Positions 37,014 through 46,270 of a DNA stretch of 64,000 nucleotides are shown piece by piece. The notes below the pieces were generated by a model. That model had not been told where the DNA came from. It made no database searches and worked only from the letters and a program-made list of their open reading frames with translations. The translations under genes and the position numbers were made by a program. Origin of the DNA: Schaalia sp. 19OD2882 (GTDB lineage Bacteria; Actinomycetota; Actinomycetes; Actinomycetales; Actinomycetaceae); NCBI RefSeq assembly GCF_018986735.1, contig NZ_CP065521.1:186001-250000 (forward strand), given 5' to 3'. How positions within the stretch are numbered: the stretch's first letter is position 1; each line of letters opens with the position of its first letter.

Positions 37014-37070
37014 CGCGTCCGCGATCTGGTGCCACGAGCACATGTGGCCCCCATCTGGGACAATGAGCCC

Positions 37071-38819
37071 ATGACCACCCTGCTTCTGCTCGGGGTGGCC
37101 ACCCTGCTCGTCATCGCCCTGTCCGAACCCTTGGGCGAACGCGTCGGACTGGTCGCTCCTGTCCTCCTGCTCGTCATCGGTGCCCTCGTCGGCGTGCTGC
37201 CTCAGGTGCCCGAGGTTTCCGTGGATCCGGAGATCATCATTCACGGAATCCTTCCGCCTCTGCTCTTCTCCTCGGCGGTTGCCATGCCCGTGAAGGACTT
37301 CCGACGCAACTTCGGATCGATCTCCGTCCTCTCCGTCGTCCTCGTCGTCGTCTCCTCGCTGGCGCTCGGCCTGATGTTCCACGTGCTGATCCCCGACATC
37401 AGCCTGCCGCTGGCCATCGCCCTGGGCGCGATCATGAGCCCCACGGACGCGGTGGCCACCGGCATCGTGAAGAAGATGGGCGTGTCGGAACGAGTGGTGA
37501 CGATTCTCGAAGGTGAAGGTCTCATCAACGACGCCTCCGCCCTGGTCCTCTTGAGGTCCGCGCTGGCTGCAACGGTCGGTTCGGTCACCCTGTTGGACAT
37601 CGGCGCCTCGTTCCTGTGGGCCGTCGGCGGAGCCCTGGTCTTCGGGTGGATCGCGGGAAAGATCGGCTTGCACCTGCGCTCGATGGCGCACGAGCCGGCG
37701 ACGGGCACTGTCATTTCCCTGACGGTGCCCTTCCTGGCGTCCCTTCCCGCCGAGCACTTCCACGCCTCCGGGCTGGTGGCCGCGGTCGTGGCGGGTCTGG
37801 TGAATTCTCGGGAGGCTGCCCGGCGCCTGCCGCCCGCTCAGCGTCTGAGTACTCGTCAGACCTGGCAGAGCATGGGTCTGATCCTCGAATCGCTGGTCTT
37901 CCTGGTGGTCGGACTGCAGATGGACGCTCTCCTTGACCGCCTGAGACTGTCCGGAACCTCCGTGCCCTGGGTCTTCGCAGTGGCGGCGGTGACGATTCTT
38001 GCCGTCATGGTGCTGCGCTTCCTGGTGGTGGTCCCACTGATCCTCCACATCAAACACAATGCCGCGAGGCTGCTTCCCAAGAAGCGGGAGAAGCTGGAGA
38101 CGCACACCAGGCGGTTGGACGAGCACGTGCTGTTGCGTGAAAGACCCAGCAGCACATTGGACCCCGTCAAGCCGGGGACCGTCGAACACCTGCGTGCACG
38201 GGCCGCCAAGCGGATGGCCGACGTCCAGTACTTCGAGGATTCGCAGCTGGGGCTGCGCGACGGAGCCGTCATGTGGTGGGCGGGGATGCGCGGTGGAATC
38301 ACCTTGGCCGCCGCCCAGACCCTGCCTCTGGACACCCCGGGCCGTGACGTCCTGGTCTTTCTCGCCTTCGCGGTGGCGGCGGGCTCGCTGATCCTCCAGG
38401 GAGCCACCTTGTCGACCTTCGTGGAGTGGGTGCGTCCCAGGCTCGCCCGTGTCCCGAGTCTGGAGGAGCATGACGAGGTTCGCCGCCTCATCCACGAAGC
38501 CGGGGCGCAAGTGCCCATGCCCGAGGAGATTCGGCCCTTCGTGAATCCGGGCCCGCGCCTCCTTCTGGACTCGACCAGCAACGCGATTGATCGTGAGGCG
38601 GAGACGGGGCGCAGGGCGTTCCTCAAAGTGGCCCTGTTCGAATGGGCCCTTCGCCGTATCCGCGCCGAACGTGAGACCGTGCTGGATGCCCGCGACGCGG
38701 GGAGCCTGGATGCGGGCCTGTACGCGCATTGTCTGGCCCTGCTGGATGCGGACCAGGCGCGTATCGAGATCCGCCTGGAGGCGCTGCGGGCCGGGTGTGA
38801 GGATCTGGTCGAGGACTGA
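37071..38819 (+). CDS. CPA1-family cation/proton antiporter (NhaP/Nhe-like)
   Basis: 582 residues from ATG 37071. About 12 membrane segments fill the first ~400 residues. The family signatures are SPTDAVATG and EGEGLINDASALVL, with the Asp residues that carry the exchanged ions. A later GMRGGITLAAA segment precedes the last helices. The C-terminal ~170 residues are a charged cytoplasmic domain, as in NhaP-type Na+/H+ exchangers. It should exchange Na+ (or K+) for H+ for pH and salt homeostasis. No strong Shine-Dalgarno is seen. It ends 146 nt before dnaX and is separated from adhesin 3 by a hairpin. GCGAGGGCGGGG lies just after its stop. Confidence 0.9.
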   Translation: MTTLLLLGVATLLVIALSEPLGERVGLVAPVLLLVIGALVGVLPQVPEVSVDPEIIIHGILPPLLFSSAVAMPVKDFRRNFGSISVLSVVLVVVSSLALGLMFHVLIPDISLPLAIALGAIMSPTDAVATGIVKKMGVSERVVTILEGEGLINDASALVLLRSALAATVGSVTLLDIGASFLWAVGGALVFGWIAGKIGLHLRSMAHEPATGTVISLTVPFLASLPAEHFHASGLVAAVVAGLVNSREAARRLPPAQRLSTRQTWQSMGLILESLVFLVVGLQMDALLDRLRLSGTSVPWVFAVAAVTILAVMVLRFLVVVPLILHIKHNAARLLPKKREKLETHTRRLDEHVLLRERPSSTLDPVKPGTVEHLRARAAKRMADVQYFEDSQLGLRDGAVMWWAGMRGGITLAAAQTLPLDTPGRDVLVFLAFAVAAGSLILQGATLSTFVEWVRPRLARVPSLEEHDEVRRLIHEAGAQVPMPEEIRPFVNPGPRLLLDSTSNAIDREAETGRRAFLKVALFEWALRRIRAERETVLDARDAGSLDAGLYAHCLALLDADQARIEIRLEALRAGCEDLVED

Positions 38820-38965
38820 GCGACCCCGGTGACGAGGTCGGAGGGCACTCCGGCGAGGGCGGGGCGGGGGTGCTCGGCCTGCGCTGACCCGGGGTCCCTG
38901 TGGTGAAACCCTCGACCCCGTGGGGCAGGGCGCCAAATGGGGGCGCCTGGCCGTAGAGTTCAAGG

Positions 38966-41900
38966 GTGAGCACAGCCCTGTATCGACGGTACCGGCCGGA
39001 CTCCTTCGCCCAGGTGATCGGGCAGGACCACGTGACGGCCCCATTGCGCGCCGCCCTGCGGGCCAACAGGGTCACCCACGCCTACCTGTTCTCGGGGCCA
39101 CGCGGCTGCGGGAAGACGACTTCGGCACGTATCCTCGCGCGCTGTCTCAACTGCGCGCAGGGCCCCACGGACACCCCCTGCGGGCACTGTGACTCCTGCC
39201 GTGAACTGGCCACGGGCGGGCCCGGGTCGCTGGACGTCGTGGAGATCGACGCGGCCTCCCACGGCGGCGTGGACGATGCGCGCGACCTGCGCGAGCGCGC
39301 CACCTTCGCCCCCGTGCGCGACCGCTACAAGGTGTTCATCATCGACGAGGCGCACATGGTCACGGCCGCGGGTTTCAATGCGCTGCTGAAATTGGTGGAA
39401 GAGCCTCCCGAACACGTGAAGTTCGTCTTCGCCACCACCGAGCCGGAGAAGGTCATCGGCACCATTCGCTCGCGCACCCACCACTACCCCTTCCGTCTGG
39501 TGCCGCCCGACGTGCTGGGCCCCTACCTGTCGCACCTGTGCGACGAGGAGCACATCCGCGTCGACCAGGGGGTCGTCCCCATGGTCATGCGTGCCGGAGG
39601 CGGGTCCGTGCGCGATTCCCTGTCCGTCCTGGACCAGCTCATGGCCGGTTCGATCGACGGGGTCGTCGCCTATGACACGGCGGTCGCACTGCTGGGCTAC
39701 ACGGACTCCGCACTGCTGGACCAGAGCGTCGACGCCTTGGCGGGAGGGGACGGAGCCGCCGCCTACAGGGTGGTTGAACGCATGGTGGAGTCGGGTCACG
39801 ACCCCCGTCGATTCGTCGAGGACCTGCTGCGGCGTCTGCGGGACCTGCTCATCATCGCCGTGGCGGGAGACGGGGCAGCGGAGGTCCTTGCCGGCACACC
39901 ATCGGACCAGGTCGAGCGCATGTTCGTCCAGGCCCGCAACTGGGGCCCGCGTCAGCTCTCACGTGCGGCCGACTTGACGGATGAGGCCCTGCGGGGGATG
40001 ACCGGGGCGACTTCTCCACGCCTGCAACTGGAGCTGCTGCTCGGACGGATCCTGGTCCCCGCCCAGAACTGGGCCGCAGGCGCCGACCCCTCCGCCAAGG
40101 ACGGGCCCGGCGGGCAGTCGGCCCCCATGCCCCGCACGGCCGGGATGGTCAGGGGAGGGGCGCCCCTCGAGGACGAGGCCGGTCACCATGTGGGGCCGGG
40201 CGTGTCAGGTGAGGGAGGCCGCTTCGGAGCGGCCCAGGCGCGTGAAGAGCTGGCAAGGGCCCGTCGTGCACGGGAGGCCTCGCGCGCCGGCGCGCCCGGG
40301 ACCGGCTCAGCGGCGGAGCCGAGGACTCAGCCGCAGGGGCGCCCCTTCGCAGCTGCGACCCCCGAGGAGTCGGCGCAGACTCCCGGCCAGTGGGCGTCGG
40401 AGGCGACCCCGGGTTGGGAGGTGAGGGAACCCGGCTCCCAGGCGGCAGCCGGTGCGCGGGCCCCTTCCGAGGAGAGTGGGGGCGACGAGGCCGTGGCGCC
40501 TGTGGGTGAGGCGGACACCTCACGCAGCGCGCCTGCGGCCACTGCGGCTGAAGGAATCCCGCCTGTTGACGACCAACGGGCCCCGCAGGCTGCGGTGCTT
40601 GTCGATGAGCCGGCCGTGGCACATGCGGATGCGGTCCAGGATCCTGCCCCCGCCCCTGCCCCCCGGGGAGGGATCGGTCATGACGCAGACGTCCTTCGTG
40701 GCCGGTGGGAGGAGGTCGTCGAGCGCTTGGCCGGCCTCAGCCGAGCCGCTTGGTCGATGGTCCGTCAACACGGACAGTTGGGGGCTGTGGACGCCGAGGT
40801 GGCCGTCCTGGTGCTGCCCACGGCCGGCCACGTGGACCACTTCACCAATGCGGGCAGGGGAGAGGTCCTGGCCACCGCGATCTACGAGGTCACCGGACTT
40901 CGACGCAGCGTCGTCGCCCAGGTCGGCCAGGCGGGTGGTGGACGCCCTGTCACCACTGCGTCGGCTCCCGTGAATGATCCGCCCCCGAGCGGAGCAGCAT
41001 CCGGCCAGCAGCCCGTTCCCGCCGCACAGGCGCGGCGTGAGGCGAGAGGCCGGAGCCCACGCGGCGGTGAGGCGGGGGGCTCTCGGGCTCGCGCAGACCG
41101 GGACCCTGCCCCGGCCCACTCCCGCGCTCCGCGCGCTCCCGAAATGGCGCAGGCCGTGGAGGCCGCCCACGGGCACTCGGCCGGATCGGCACATTGGCCC
41201 GAGCCCGCCCCCGTTCCCCAGTCACCCGCCACTGCACCCTCGCAGACCCACGCGGCGACCGACTCGGCGGACTCGCGTGTGGCGGACAGTGGTCCGGCCC
41301 CGTCCTCGCCCCCCCGGGCCGATGCCGCCCGAACACCCGCAGAGCTCTACGCCACCTACCTGCCGGGTGACCCCGACGCCCAATGGCACCCCTTCGACGG
41401 CGCCCCCGTCCACGCCCGAGCGGCAGGAGGACACTCCCCCTCCCACGAGGCGCAGGGGCACGGGGACGTGCTGCCCGCGTGCGATGAGCGTGAGGACCTG
41501 CGGGTCGACTCCGCCGTCCCGGTCGATGATCCGCCCACCCCGGAGGACCCCTTCGCGGACGTGGTCCCCGCCGACGAAGCACCTGTCGGCGAAGACGACC
41601 CCTTCGACGTCGGCGACCCCTACGCCGCCCCGGCCGACGATGATCCCTTTGGTGAAGCCGACTGGGACGGCCTCGACCGGAGCCGAGGCGGCGATTCCTT
41701 CGCGGCCCCCACCCGTGTTGCCGGTCCTGCGCCGGATGCGGGTGGGAGCGCCCCCGGGCCCGACGGTTGGGCCGAGGCCGTGGCCCAGCCGGGCGGACAG
41801 GCCGAAGTCTCCTTCGACGATTCCCCCGACGCCGACCCATTCGCGACTCCTGCTGGTCAGGGCCGGGAGGACACGCCGCACTCCCGGGGCCGTGGGGCCG

Positions 41901-42142
41901 CAATGCGCGCCATGGGCCGTTCCACGGGTCCGGCCTCCCAAGGTCGGCCTGCGCGTGCGGGCGAGCACGGCACCGCGGGTCAGCACAGCCCCATGGCCGA
42001 CAACAGGCCTAGTGCCGCCGAGGACGACTCCGCCAGCCTCGACGACCAGGACGTGGATGTCACCATGACCAGTGGTGTGCCGGCCGTGTTGGAGATCCTG
42101 GGCGGCAAAGTCATCGACACCACCTACGACCAGGGAGTGTGA
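38966..42142 (+). CDS. dnaX: DNA polymerase III subunits gamma and tau
   Basis: 1058 residues from GTG 38966. The AAA+ clamp-loader core has Walker A GPRGCGKTT (~residues 44-52), the zinc module CLNC...CGHCDSC (~62-83), Walker B IIDEAHMVT (~125) and the sensor-1 region FATTEPEKV. It loads the sliding clamp during replication. Core and domain III end near residue 370. A long Ala/Gly/Pro/Glu-rich low-complexity part follows, with a recognisable domain near ~570-650 (LRGRWEEVVERLAGLSRAAWSMV, typical of tau domain V). The ~400-residue acidic tail after it (DDPFDVGDP, DADPFATP) ends in a conserved-looking helix EILGGKVIDTTYDQGV. It ends 6 nt before recR. Confidence 0.95.
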   Translation: MSTALYRRYRPDSFAQVIGQDHVTAPLRAALRANRVTHAYLFSGPRGCGKTTSARILARCLNCAQGPTDTPCGHCDSCRELATGGPGSLDVVEIDAASHGGVDDARDLRERATFAPVRDRYKVFIIDEAHMVTAAGFNALLKLVEEPPEHVKFVFATTEPEKVIGTIRSRTHHYPFRLVPPDVLGPYLSHLCDEEHIRVDQGVVPMVMRAGGGSVRDSLSVLDQLMAGSIDGVVAYDTAVALLGYTDSALLDQSVDALAGGDGAAAYRVVERMVESGHDPRRFVEDLLRRLRDLLIIAVAGDGAAEVLAGTPSDQVERMFVQARNWGPRQLSRAADLTDEALRGMTGATSPRLQLELLLGRILVPAQNWAAGADPSAKDGPGGQSAPMPRTAGMVRGGAPLEDEAGHHVGPGVSGEGGRFGAAQAREELARARRAREASRAGAPGTGSAAEPRTQPQGRPFAAATPEESAQTPGQWASEATPGWEVREPGSQAAAGARAPSEESGGDEAVAPVGEADTSRSAPAATAAEGIPPVDDQRAPQAAVLVDEPAVAHADAVQDPAPAPAPRGGIGHDADVLRGRWEEVVERLAGLSRAAWSMVRQHGQLGAVDAEVAVLVLPTAGHVDHFTNAGRGEVLATAIYEVTGLRRSVVAQVGQAGGGRPVTTASAPVNDPPPSGAASGQQPVPAAQARREARGRSPRGGEAGGSRARADRDPAPAHSRAPRAPEMAQAVEAAHGHSAGSAHWPEPAPVPQSPATAPSQTHAATDSADSRVADSGPAPSSPPRADAARTPAELYATYLPGDPDAQWHPFDGAPVHARAAGGHSPSHEAQGHGDVLPACDEREDLRVDSAVPVDDPPTPEDPFADVVPADEAPVGEDDPFDVGDPYAAPADDDPFGEADWDGLDRSRGGDSFAAPTRVAGPAPDAGGSAPGPDGWAEAVAQPGGQAEVSFDDSPDADPFATPAGQGREDTPHSRGRGAAMRAMGRSTGPASQGRPARAGEHGTAGQHSPMADNRPSAAEDDSASLDDQDVDVTMTSGVPAVLEILGGKVIDTTYDQGV

Positions 42143-42148
42143 CACGGC

Positions 42149-42745
42149 GTGTACGAAGGCGCCCTGCAGAACCTCATCGATGAACTCGGCCAATTGCCGG
42201 GAGTCGGGCCCAAGTCCGCGTTGCGCATGGCACTGCACCTCCTCGAAGCCGAACCCGAGGACGTCGCCCGACTCACGGATGCCATCCAGGCGGTGCGCAC
42301 CCGCGTCCACCACTGCGAGGTGTGCGCAAACCTCACCGAGGACCAGATCTGCAGCATCTGCCGAGACGTGCGCCGCGACCCCTCGCAGATCTGCGTGGTC
42401 CAGGAACCCAAGGACATCCAGGCCATCGAGAACTCCCGAGTCTTCCGCGGCCGCTACCACGTGCTCGGCGGGGCGATCGACCCGATCCGCGGAGTCGGAC
42501 CCGAGCAGCTGCGTATCCGGCAGCTGCTCTCACGTCTCCAGGACGGCGCGGTCACCGAAGTCATCCTGGCCACGAATCCGAACATCGAGGGCGAAGCCAC
42601 GGCCTCGTACCTGGCACGCACCCTGGGCACCATCGGGGTCCAGACCACGCGACTGGCCACCGGTCTGCCCGTTGGCGGGGACTTGGAGTACGCCGACTCC
42701 CTCACCCTGGGGCGCGCCCTCGAAGGCAGACGCCAACTCGGCTGA
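42149..42745 (+). CDS. recR: Recombination mediator RecR
   Basis: 198 residues from GTG 42149. It contains the N-terminal helix-hairpin-helix ([20 protein letters not shown]), the four-cysteine zinc finger [16 protein letters not shown] (~52-67), and the Toprim domain ([28 protein letters not shown]). It acts with RecO/RecF in loading RecA at gaps. It lies 6 nt after dnaX, so the two are co-transcribed. The small ybaB/ebfC gene that is frequently between dnaX and recR is absent. Confidence 0.96.
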   Translation: MYEGALQNLIDELGQLPGVGPKSALRMALHLLEAEPEDVARLTDAIQAVRTRVHHCEVCANLTEDQICSICRDVRRDPSQICVVQEPKDIQAIENSRVFRGRYHVLGGAIDPIRGVGPEQLRIRQLLSRLQDGAVTEVILATNPNIEGEATASYLARTLGTIGVQTTRLATGLPVGGDLEYADSLTLGRALEGRRQLG

Positions 42746-42837
42746 CCCGCCCGGCGCAACCGGCCGGCCCGGGTCCACAGCGCCCACACAGGCAATGCAC
42801 TGCCTGTGCATGCCCTCACCATGGAAGAATCACCCAT

Positions 42838-43575
42838 GTGAGCCCCCAGAACGATTCCCCGTACGTCCGCCCCGACGGCACTCCCGCGCGCATCCTCGTC
42901 GTCGATGACGAGGTCTTCCTCGCCGACCTGCTTGCCGCCGCCCTTCGGCACACCGGCTGGGAGACGCGCACTGCCTCCAACGGGTGGGAGGCGCTCGACG
43001 CTGCCGACGAATTCGACCCCGACGTCGTCGTCCTCGACATCCAGATGCCCGGCCTGGACGGCATGGAAACCCTGGAACGTCTGCGCAAGAAGCGGCCGCA
43101 CCTGCCCGTCCTGTTCCTCACCGCCCGTGACGCCGTCGCCGACCGCGTCGCCGGGTTGCGTGCCGGAGCCGACGACTACGTGACCAAACCCTTCGACCTG
43201 GACGAGGTCGCCGCCCGCATCGACGCCCTGCTGCGCCGCTCGGGAATGGCCAGCCAGACCGTCAGGCACGTGCTCACCGTGGGCGACCTCGTCCTGGACG
43301 AGGACTCCCATGACGTCACCCGGGCGGGCGAACCCGTCCTCCTGACGAACACGGAGTTCGAGGTCCTGCGCTACCTCATGGAGAACCCCAACATCGTCCT
43401 GTCCAAGGCGCAGATCCTTGACCGCGTGTGGTCCTACGACTTCGGCGGGCAGGCCAATGTCGTCGAGTTGTACATCTCGTACCTGCGCAAGAAGATCGAG
43501 GGCGACCGTCCTGCCATGATCCACACCGTGCGTGGCGCCGGCTACATCCTGCGTCCCGCCCCAGACCCGTCGTGA
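42838..43575 (+). CDS. OmpR/PhoB-type response regulator
   Basis: 245 residues from GTG 42838. The receiver domain has the acidic pair VVDDE (Asp23/Asp24), the phospho-acceptor Asp67 in VVLDIQMPG, and Lys in VTKPFD. A winged-helix DNA-binding domain follows (LTNTEFEVLRYLMENPN, VVELYISYLRKKI, TVRGAGYILR). A six-codon frame (ATG 42821) ends exactly over the GTG start and could couple translation; no Shine-Dalgarno is seen for either. It overlaps the kinase gene by GTGA at 43572. It resembles PrrA/TcrX-type actinobacterial regulators. Confidence 0.93.
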   Translation: MSPQNDSPYVRPDGTPARILVVDDEVFLADLLAAALRHTGWETRTASNGWEALDAADEFDPDVVVLDIQMPGLDGMETLERLRKKRPHLPVLFLTARDAVADRVAGLRAGADDYVTKPFDLDEVAARIDALLRRSGMASQTVRHVLTVGDLVLDEDSHDVTRAGEPVLLTNTEFEVLRYLMENPNIVLSKAQILDRVWSYDFGGQANVVELYISYLRKKIEGDRPAMIHTVRGAGYILRPAPDPS

Positions 43576-45404
43576 GCGGGCCCCGTCCCCATCGGCGCGG
43601 GCAGAGCCTGGCCAACCGACTGAGCATCTTCCTGGCCGTCCTGGTCATCGTCGCCTTGGCGATCACCGCTGCCGCCGCGGTCCTGGTCATGCGTGGGTGG
43701 ATGGGACGTGAAGTCGATGACGGTGTCCGCGAGACCATCGCTCAGGTGGAGCGTTCCGTCACCCACGCGATCGGCCGAACCGGATCCATCTCGGACGAGG
43801 CGCTTGCCGCCTCCCAGGATGCCGAGGGGCCGGATGCCGGCCAGTCCACGCGCGGCACGAGGCAGGGCGGGCAAGCGGGCCGGCCCGGCGGCCGGCAGGG
43901 CGCCGACTCCGCAGGGACGCAGTCGGCAGAGGGCGCAGCGCCCGGTACGCCGGGCCAAGGAAACGATGGTCAAGGAAGCGGCGGACAGGGTTCCAGTGGC
44001 CAAGTCGCGCCCGGCGAAGAGTGGGGCGACCATCCGCCGAGCGGCGGCGCCCCGCAGGGACTCGGTGGCCCAGGAGCCAATGACGGTCTGCTTGAACTGG
44101 TCAGCTACGACGGGGTCGTCACGGCGGGTGTGGTCGACAAGTTCTCGATCGTGCCCATCTCCAGCCGGGACCAGCAGACACTGCTCGCCCAACCCACCGA
44201 CCGCCGGGTGCGCACCGTCCACCTGGAGGGCCACGGAGCATTCCGGGTCGCGGCACTGAAAACCGCCGACGGTGCGATCGTGGTGGTCGGGCAGTCGCTG
44301 GGCAAGACCGACTGGGTGATGACCCAGTTGCTGGCCACCGACCTGGGTGTGGCAGTCGTCGTCGTGCTCATCGCCCTGTTCGTCGGCCGCTGGTGGGTCA
44401 AGCGCGAGATGCGCCCCCTGGACGTCGTGGCCTCGACGGCACGTGGGATCGGCCGACGCGACCTGCGCTCCGAAGAGATCGAGCCCTTCGCCCGCCTGGA
44501 CCCTTCGTTGGCGCGCCCGGGAACCGAGGTCGGGGACGTGGGGCACGCCCTGAACACGATGATCGACAATGTCGAGGGCGCCCTGAAAGCGCGCATGGAG
44601 TCCGAGCGGACCCTGCGTCAATTCGTCGCCGACGCCTCACACGAACTGCGCACGCCACTGGCCTCCATCCAGGGCTACACGCAGCTGCTCCAACGGGACT
44701 CGGTGGACGCCGAAACCGCCTTGGGGCGCATTGCCTCGGAGTCCGCGCGAATGTCCGGGCTGGTCGAGGACCTGCTGCTGCTGGCACGCCTGGACGCCGG
44801 CCGCGAGCTGGCCTCCCTGCCGGTTGACTTGGTGCCCCTGGTGGTCGATGCCGTCATGGACGCTCATGCGGCCGGGCCCGACCACTCGTGGGTCCTTGAG
44901 TTGCCCGAGGGCGAGGAGTCCGAGCAGTGCGTGGTCGACGGGGACGAGGCCGCCCTGCGTCAGGTCCTGGCGAATCTGGTGAACAATGCGCGCGTGCACA
45001 CTCCCGCCGGCACCACGGTGCGCATCGGCGTGCGTGCGGTCGCAGCACAGGACGCAGTGGACCAGGTGGTGGCTCCGGATGGGACGGCCACGTGGAAGGT
45101 GGGCTGTGGTCCGGCTGGATCGGTCCTCCTGTGGGTGGCGGACGACGGGCCCGGAATCCCCGAGGCCCTGCGTCCCACCGTGTTCGACCGCTTCGTGCGC
45201 GGTGACGGGTCGCGCACCCGCAAGGACGGCAAGGGTTCTTCGGGCCTGGGCCTGTCGATCGTCTCCTCCATCACCAAGGCGCTGGGGGGCCGGGTCTCGA
45301 TGTCGACACTCAGCGCCGATGACGTCCCCGGGGACGAGGCCGCCCGGGTCGCGCCGACCACCGGCACGCGTTTCGAGGTGCGCCTGCCGCGCTCGGCGGG
45401 CTGA
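43572..45404 (+). CDS. Two-component sensor histidine kinase
   Basis: 610 residues from GTG 43572. Membrane helices lie at ~residues 19-40 (IFLAVLVIVALAITAAAAVLVM) and ~255-275 (LGVAVVVVLIALFVG). The extracytoplasmic part between them has a Gly/Gln/Ser-rich low-complexity insertion (~85-165) before a folded segment. A HAMP domain is followed by HisKA with the phospho-acceptor His357 in ASHELRTPLASI, then the ATPase domain with the N-box (LANLVNNARVHT), G1 (DDGPGIP) and G2 (GLGLSIV). It is paired with the overlapping response regulator. The stimulus is unknown. Confidence 0.92.
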   Translation: MSGPRPHRRGQSLANRLSIFLAVLVIVALAITAAAAVLVMRGWMGREVDDGVRETIAQVERSVTHAIGRTGSISDEALAASQDAEGPDAGQSTRGTRQGGQAGRPGGRQGADSAGTQSAEGAAPGTPGQGNDGQGSGGQGSSGQVAPGEEWGDHPPSGGAPQGLGGPGANDGLLELVSYDGVVTAGVVDKFSIVPISSRDQQTLLAQPTDRRVRTVHLEGHGAFRVAALKTADGAIVVVGQSLGKTDWVMTQLLATDLGVAVVVVLIALFVGRWWVKREMRPLDVVASTARGIGRRDLRSEEIEPFARLDPSLARPGTEVGDVGHALNTMIDNVEGALKARMESERTLRQFVADASHELRTPLASIQGYTQLLQRDSVDAETALGRIASESARMSGLVEDLLLLARLDAGRELASLPVDLVPLVVDAVMDAHAAGPDHSWVLELPEGEESEQCVVDGDEAALRQVLANLVNNARVHTPAGTTVRIGVRAVAAQDAVDQVVAPDGTATWKVGCGPAGSVLLWVADDGPGIPEALRPTVFDRFVRGDGSRTRKDGKGSSGLGLSIVSSITKALGGRVSMSTLSADDVPGDEAARVAPTTGTRFEVRLPRSAG

Positions 45405-45457
45405 ATCCGGACACGCCGCCGCCCTCGTGGCGAGGTCGGTGGAAGCACCGCGATTGC

Positions 45458-45473
45458 AGGGGCGAGGGCCCCT
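45458..45473. terminator. Small bidirectional hairpin between convergent genes
   Basis: AGGGGC-GAGG-GCCCCT forms a 6-bp stem with a four-base loop, ending at the stop codon of the minus-strand ABC ATPase and about 55 nt after the kinase stop. It could serve both directions; it is short. Confidence 0.35.
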
Positions 45474-46270
45474 CAGGCCAGCAGCGTCCGGTCCGACAGG
45501 CCAGCGCCACCCGAGCGGAGCTTCTCGAACTCCGCCATCAGCGAGTCGACCGTCGCATCGTTCTTCTGCTGTCCGGAGAGTTCGAAGATGATCCGACCCT
45601 CGTGCATCATGACGAGCCGGTTGCCCATCGACAGGGCCTGCTCCATGTTGTGTGTGACCATCAGCGTCGTCAGGCCCAGTCGGGAGACGGCCTCCTGCGT
45701 CAGATGCGTGATGAGTGCCGCGCGCTTGGGGTCCAGGGCCGCGGTGTGCTCGTCCAACAGCAGGACGTCCGGCTCCGAGAAGGTCGCCATGGTCAATGAC
45801 AGTGCCTGACGCTGTCCGCCGGAGAGCAGCCCGGCTTTCGTCGTCAGACGATTCTCCAGCCCCTGCTCCAGGGGAGCCAGGACCTCACGGAAGTACTGAC
45901 GCCGCTTGGAGGTCAAGGCCATGCCCAGTCCGCGGCGGCGCCCTCGCATGTGGGCCAGGGCCAGGTTCTCCTCGATGGTCAGATGGGGTGCGGTTCCCGC
46001 CATGGGGTCCTGGAAGACCCGCCCCACCATGTGGGCCACCTGGTGGTCCTTCAGTCGGGTGACGTCCTTGCCGTCGATCCACACCGAACCCACGTCGCAC
46101 ATGTAGCGGCCGGACACGACGTTGAGCAGGGTGGACTTGCCTGCCCCATTGGAGCCGATGATGGTGACGAAGTCGCCGCGTTCCAGGTGCAGCGAGACGT
46201 CGCGCAGGGCGATCCTCTCGTTGACGGTGTGCGGGAAGAAGGACTTGGTGACGTTCTTGACCTGCAGCAT
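45473..46270 (-). CDS. ABC transporter ATPase of a DUF534-type (Trp/Tyr-like) importer
   Basis: 265 residues from ATG 46270, overlapping the permease stop (TGATG). Walker A is GSNGAGKST (~residues 39-47), the signature is LLSGGQRQA, and Walker B is VLLLDEHTAALDP. His in place of the usual Pro after the catalytic Glu is common in this subfamily. The H-loop is in VTHNMEQAL. It energises uptake by the permease and lipoprotein encoded upstream on the same strand. Systems of this architecture (TrpXYZ-like) have been linked to aromatic amino acids in streptococci and to other solutes; the substrate here is inferred only. Confidence 0.9.
   Translation of the reverse strand: MLQVKNVTKSFFPHTVNERIALRDVSLHLERGDFVTIIGSNGAGKSTLLNVVSGRYMCDVGSVWIDGKDVTRLKDHQVAHMVGRVFQDPMAGTAPHLTIEENLALAHMRGRRRGLGMALTSKRRQYFREVLAPLEQGLENRLTTKAGLLSGGQRQALSLTMATFSEPDVLLLDEHTAALDPKRAALITHLTQEAVSRLGLTTLMVTHNMEQALSMGNRLVMMHEGRIIFELSGQQKNDATVDSLMAEFEKLRSGGAGLSDRTLLA

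Noticed and set aside
36630..39044. 804-codon antisense frame across the adhesin 3 end and the antiporter
   Set aside because: Composition is typical of a shadow frame (His/Gln/Arg/Asp-rich) and it overlaps two well-supported genes.
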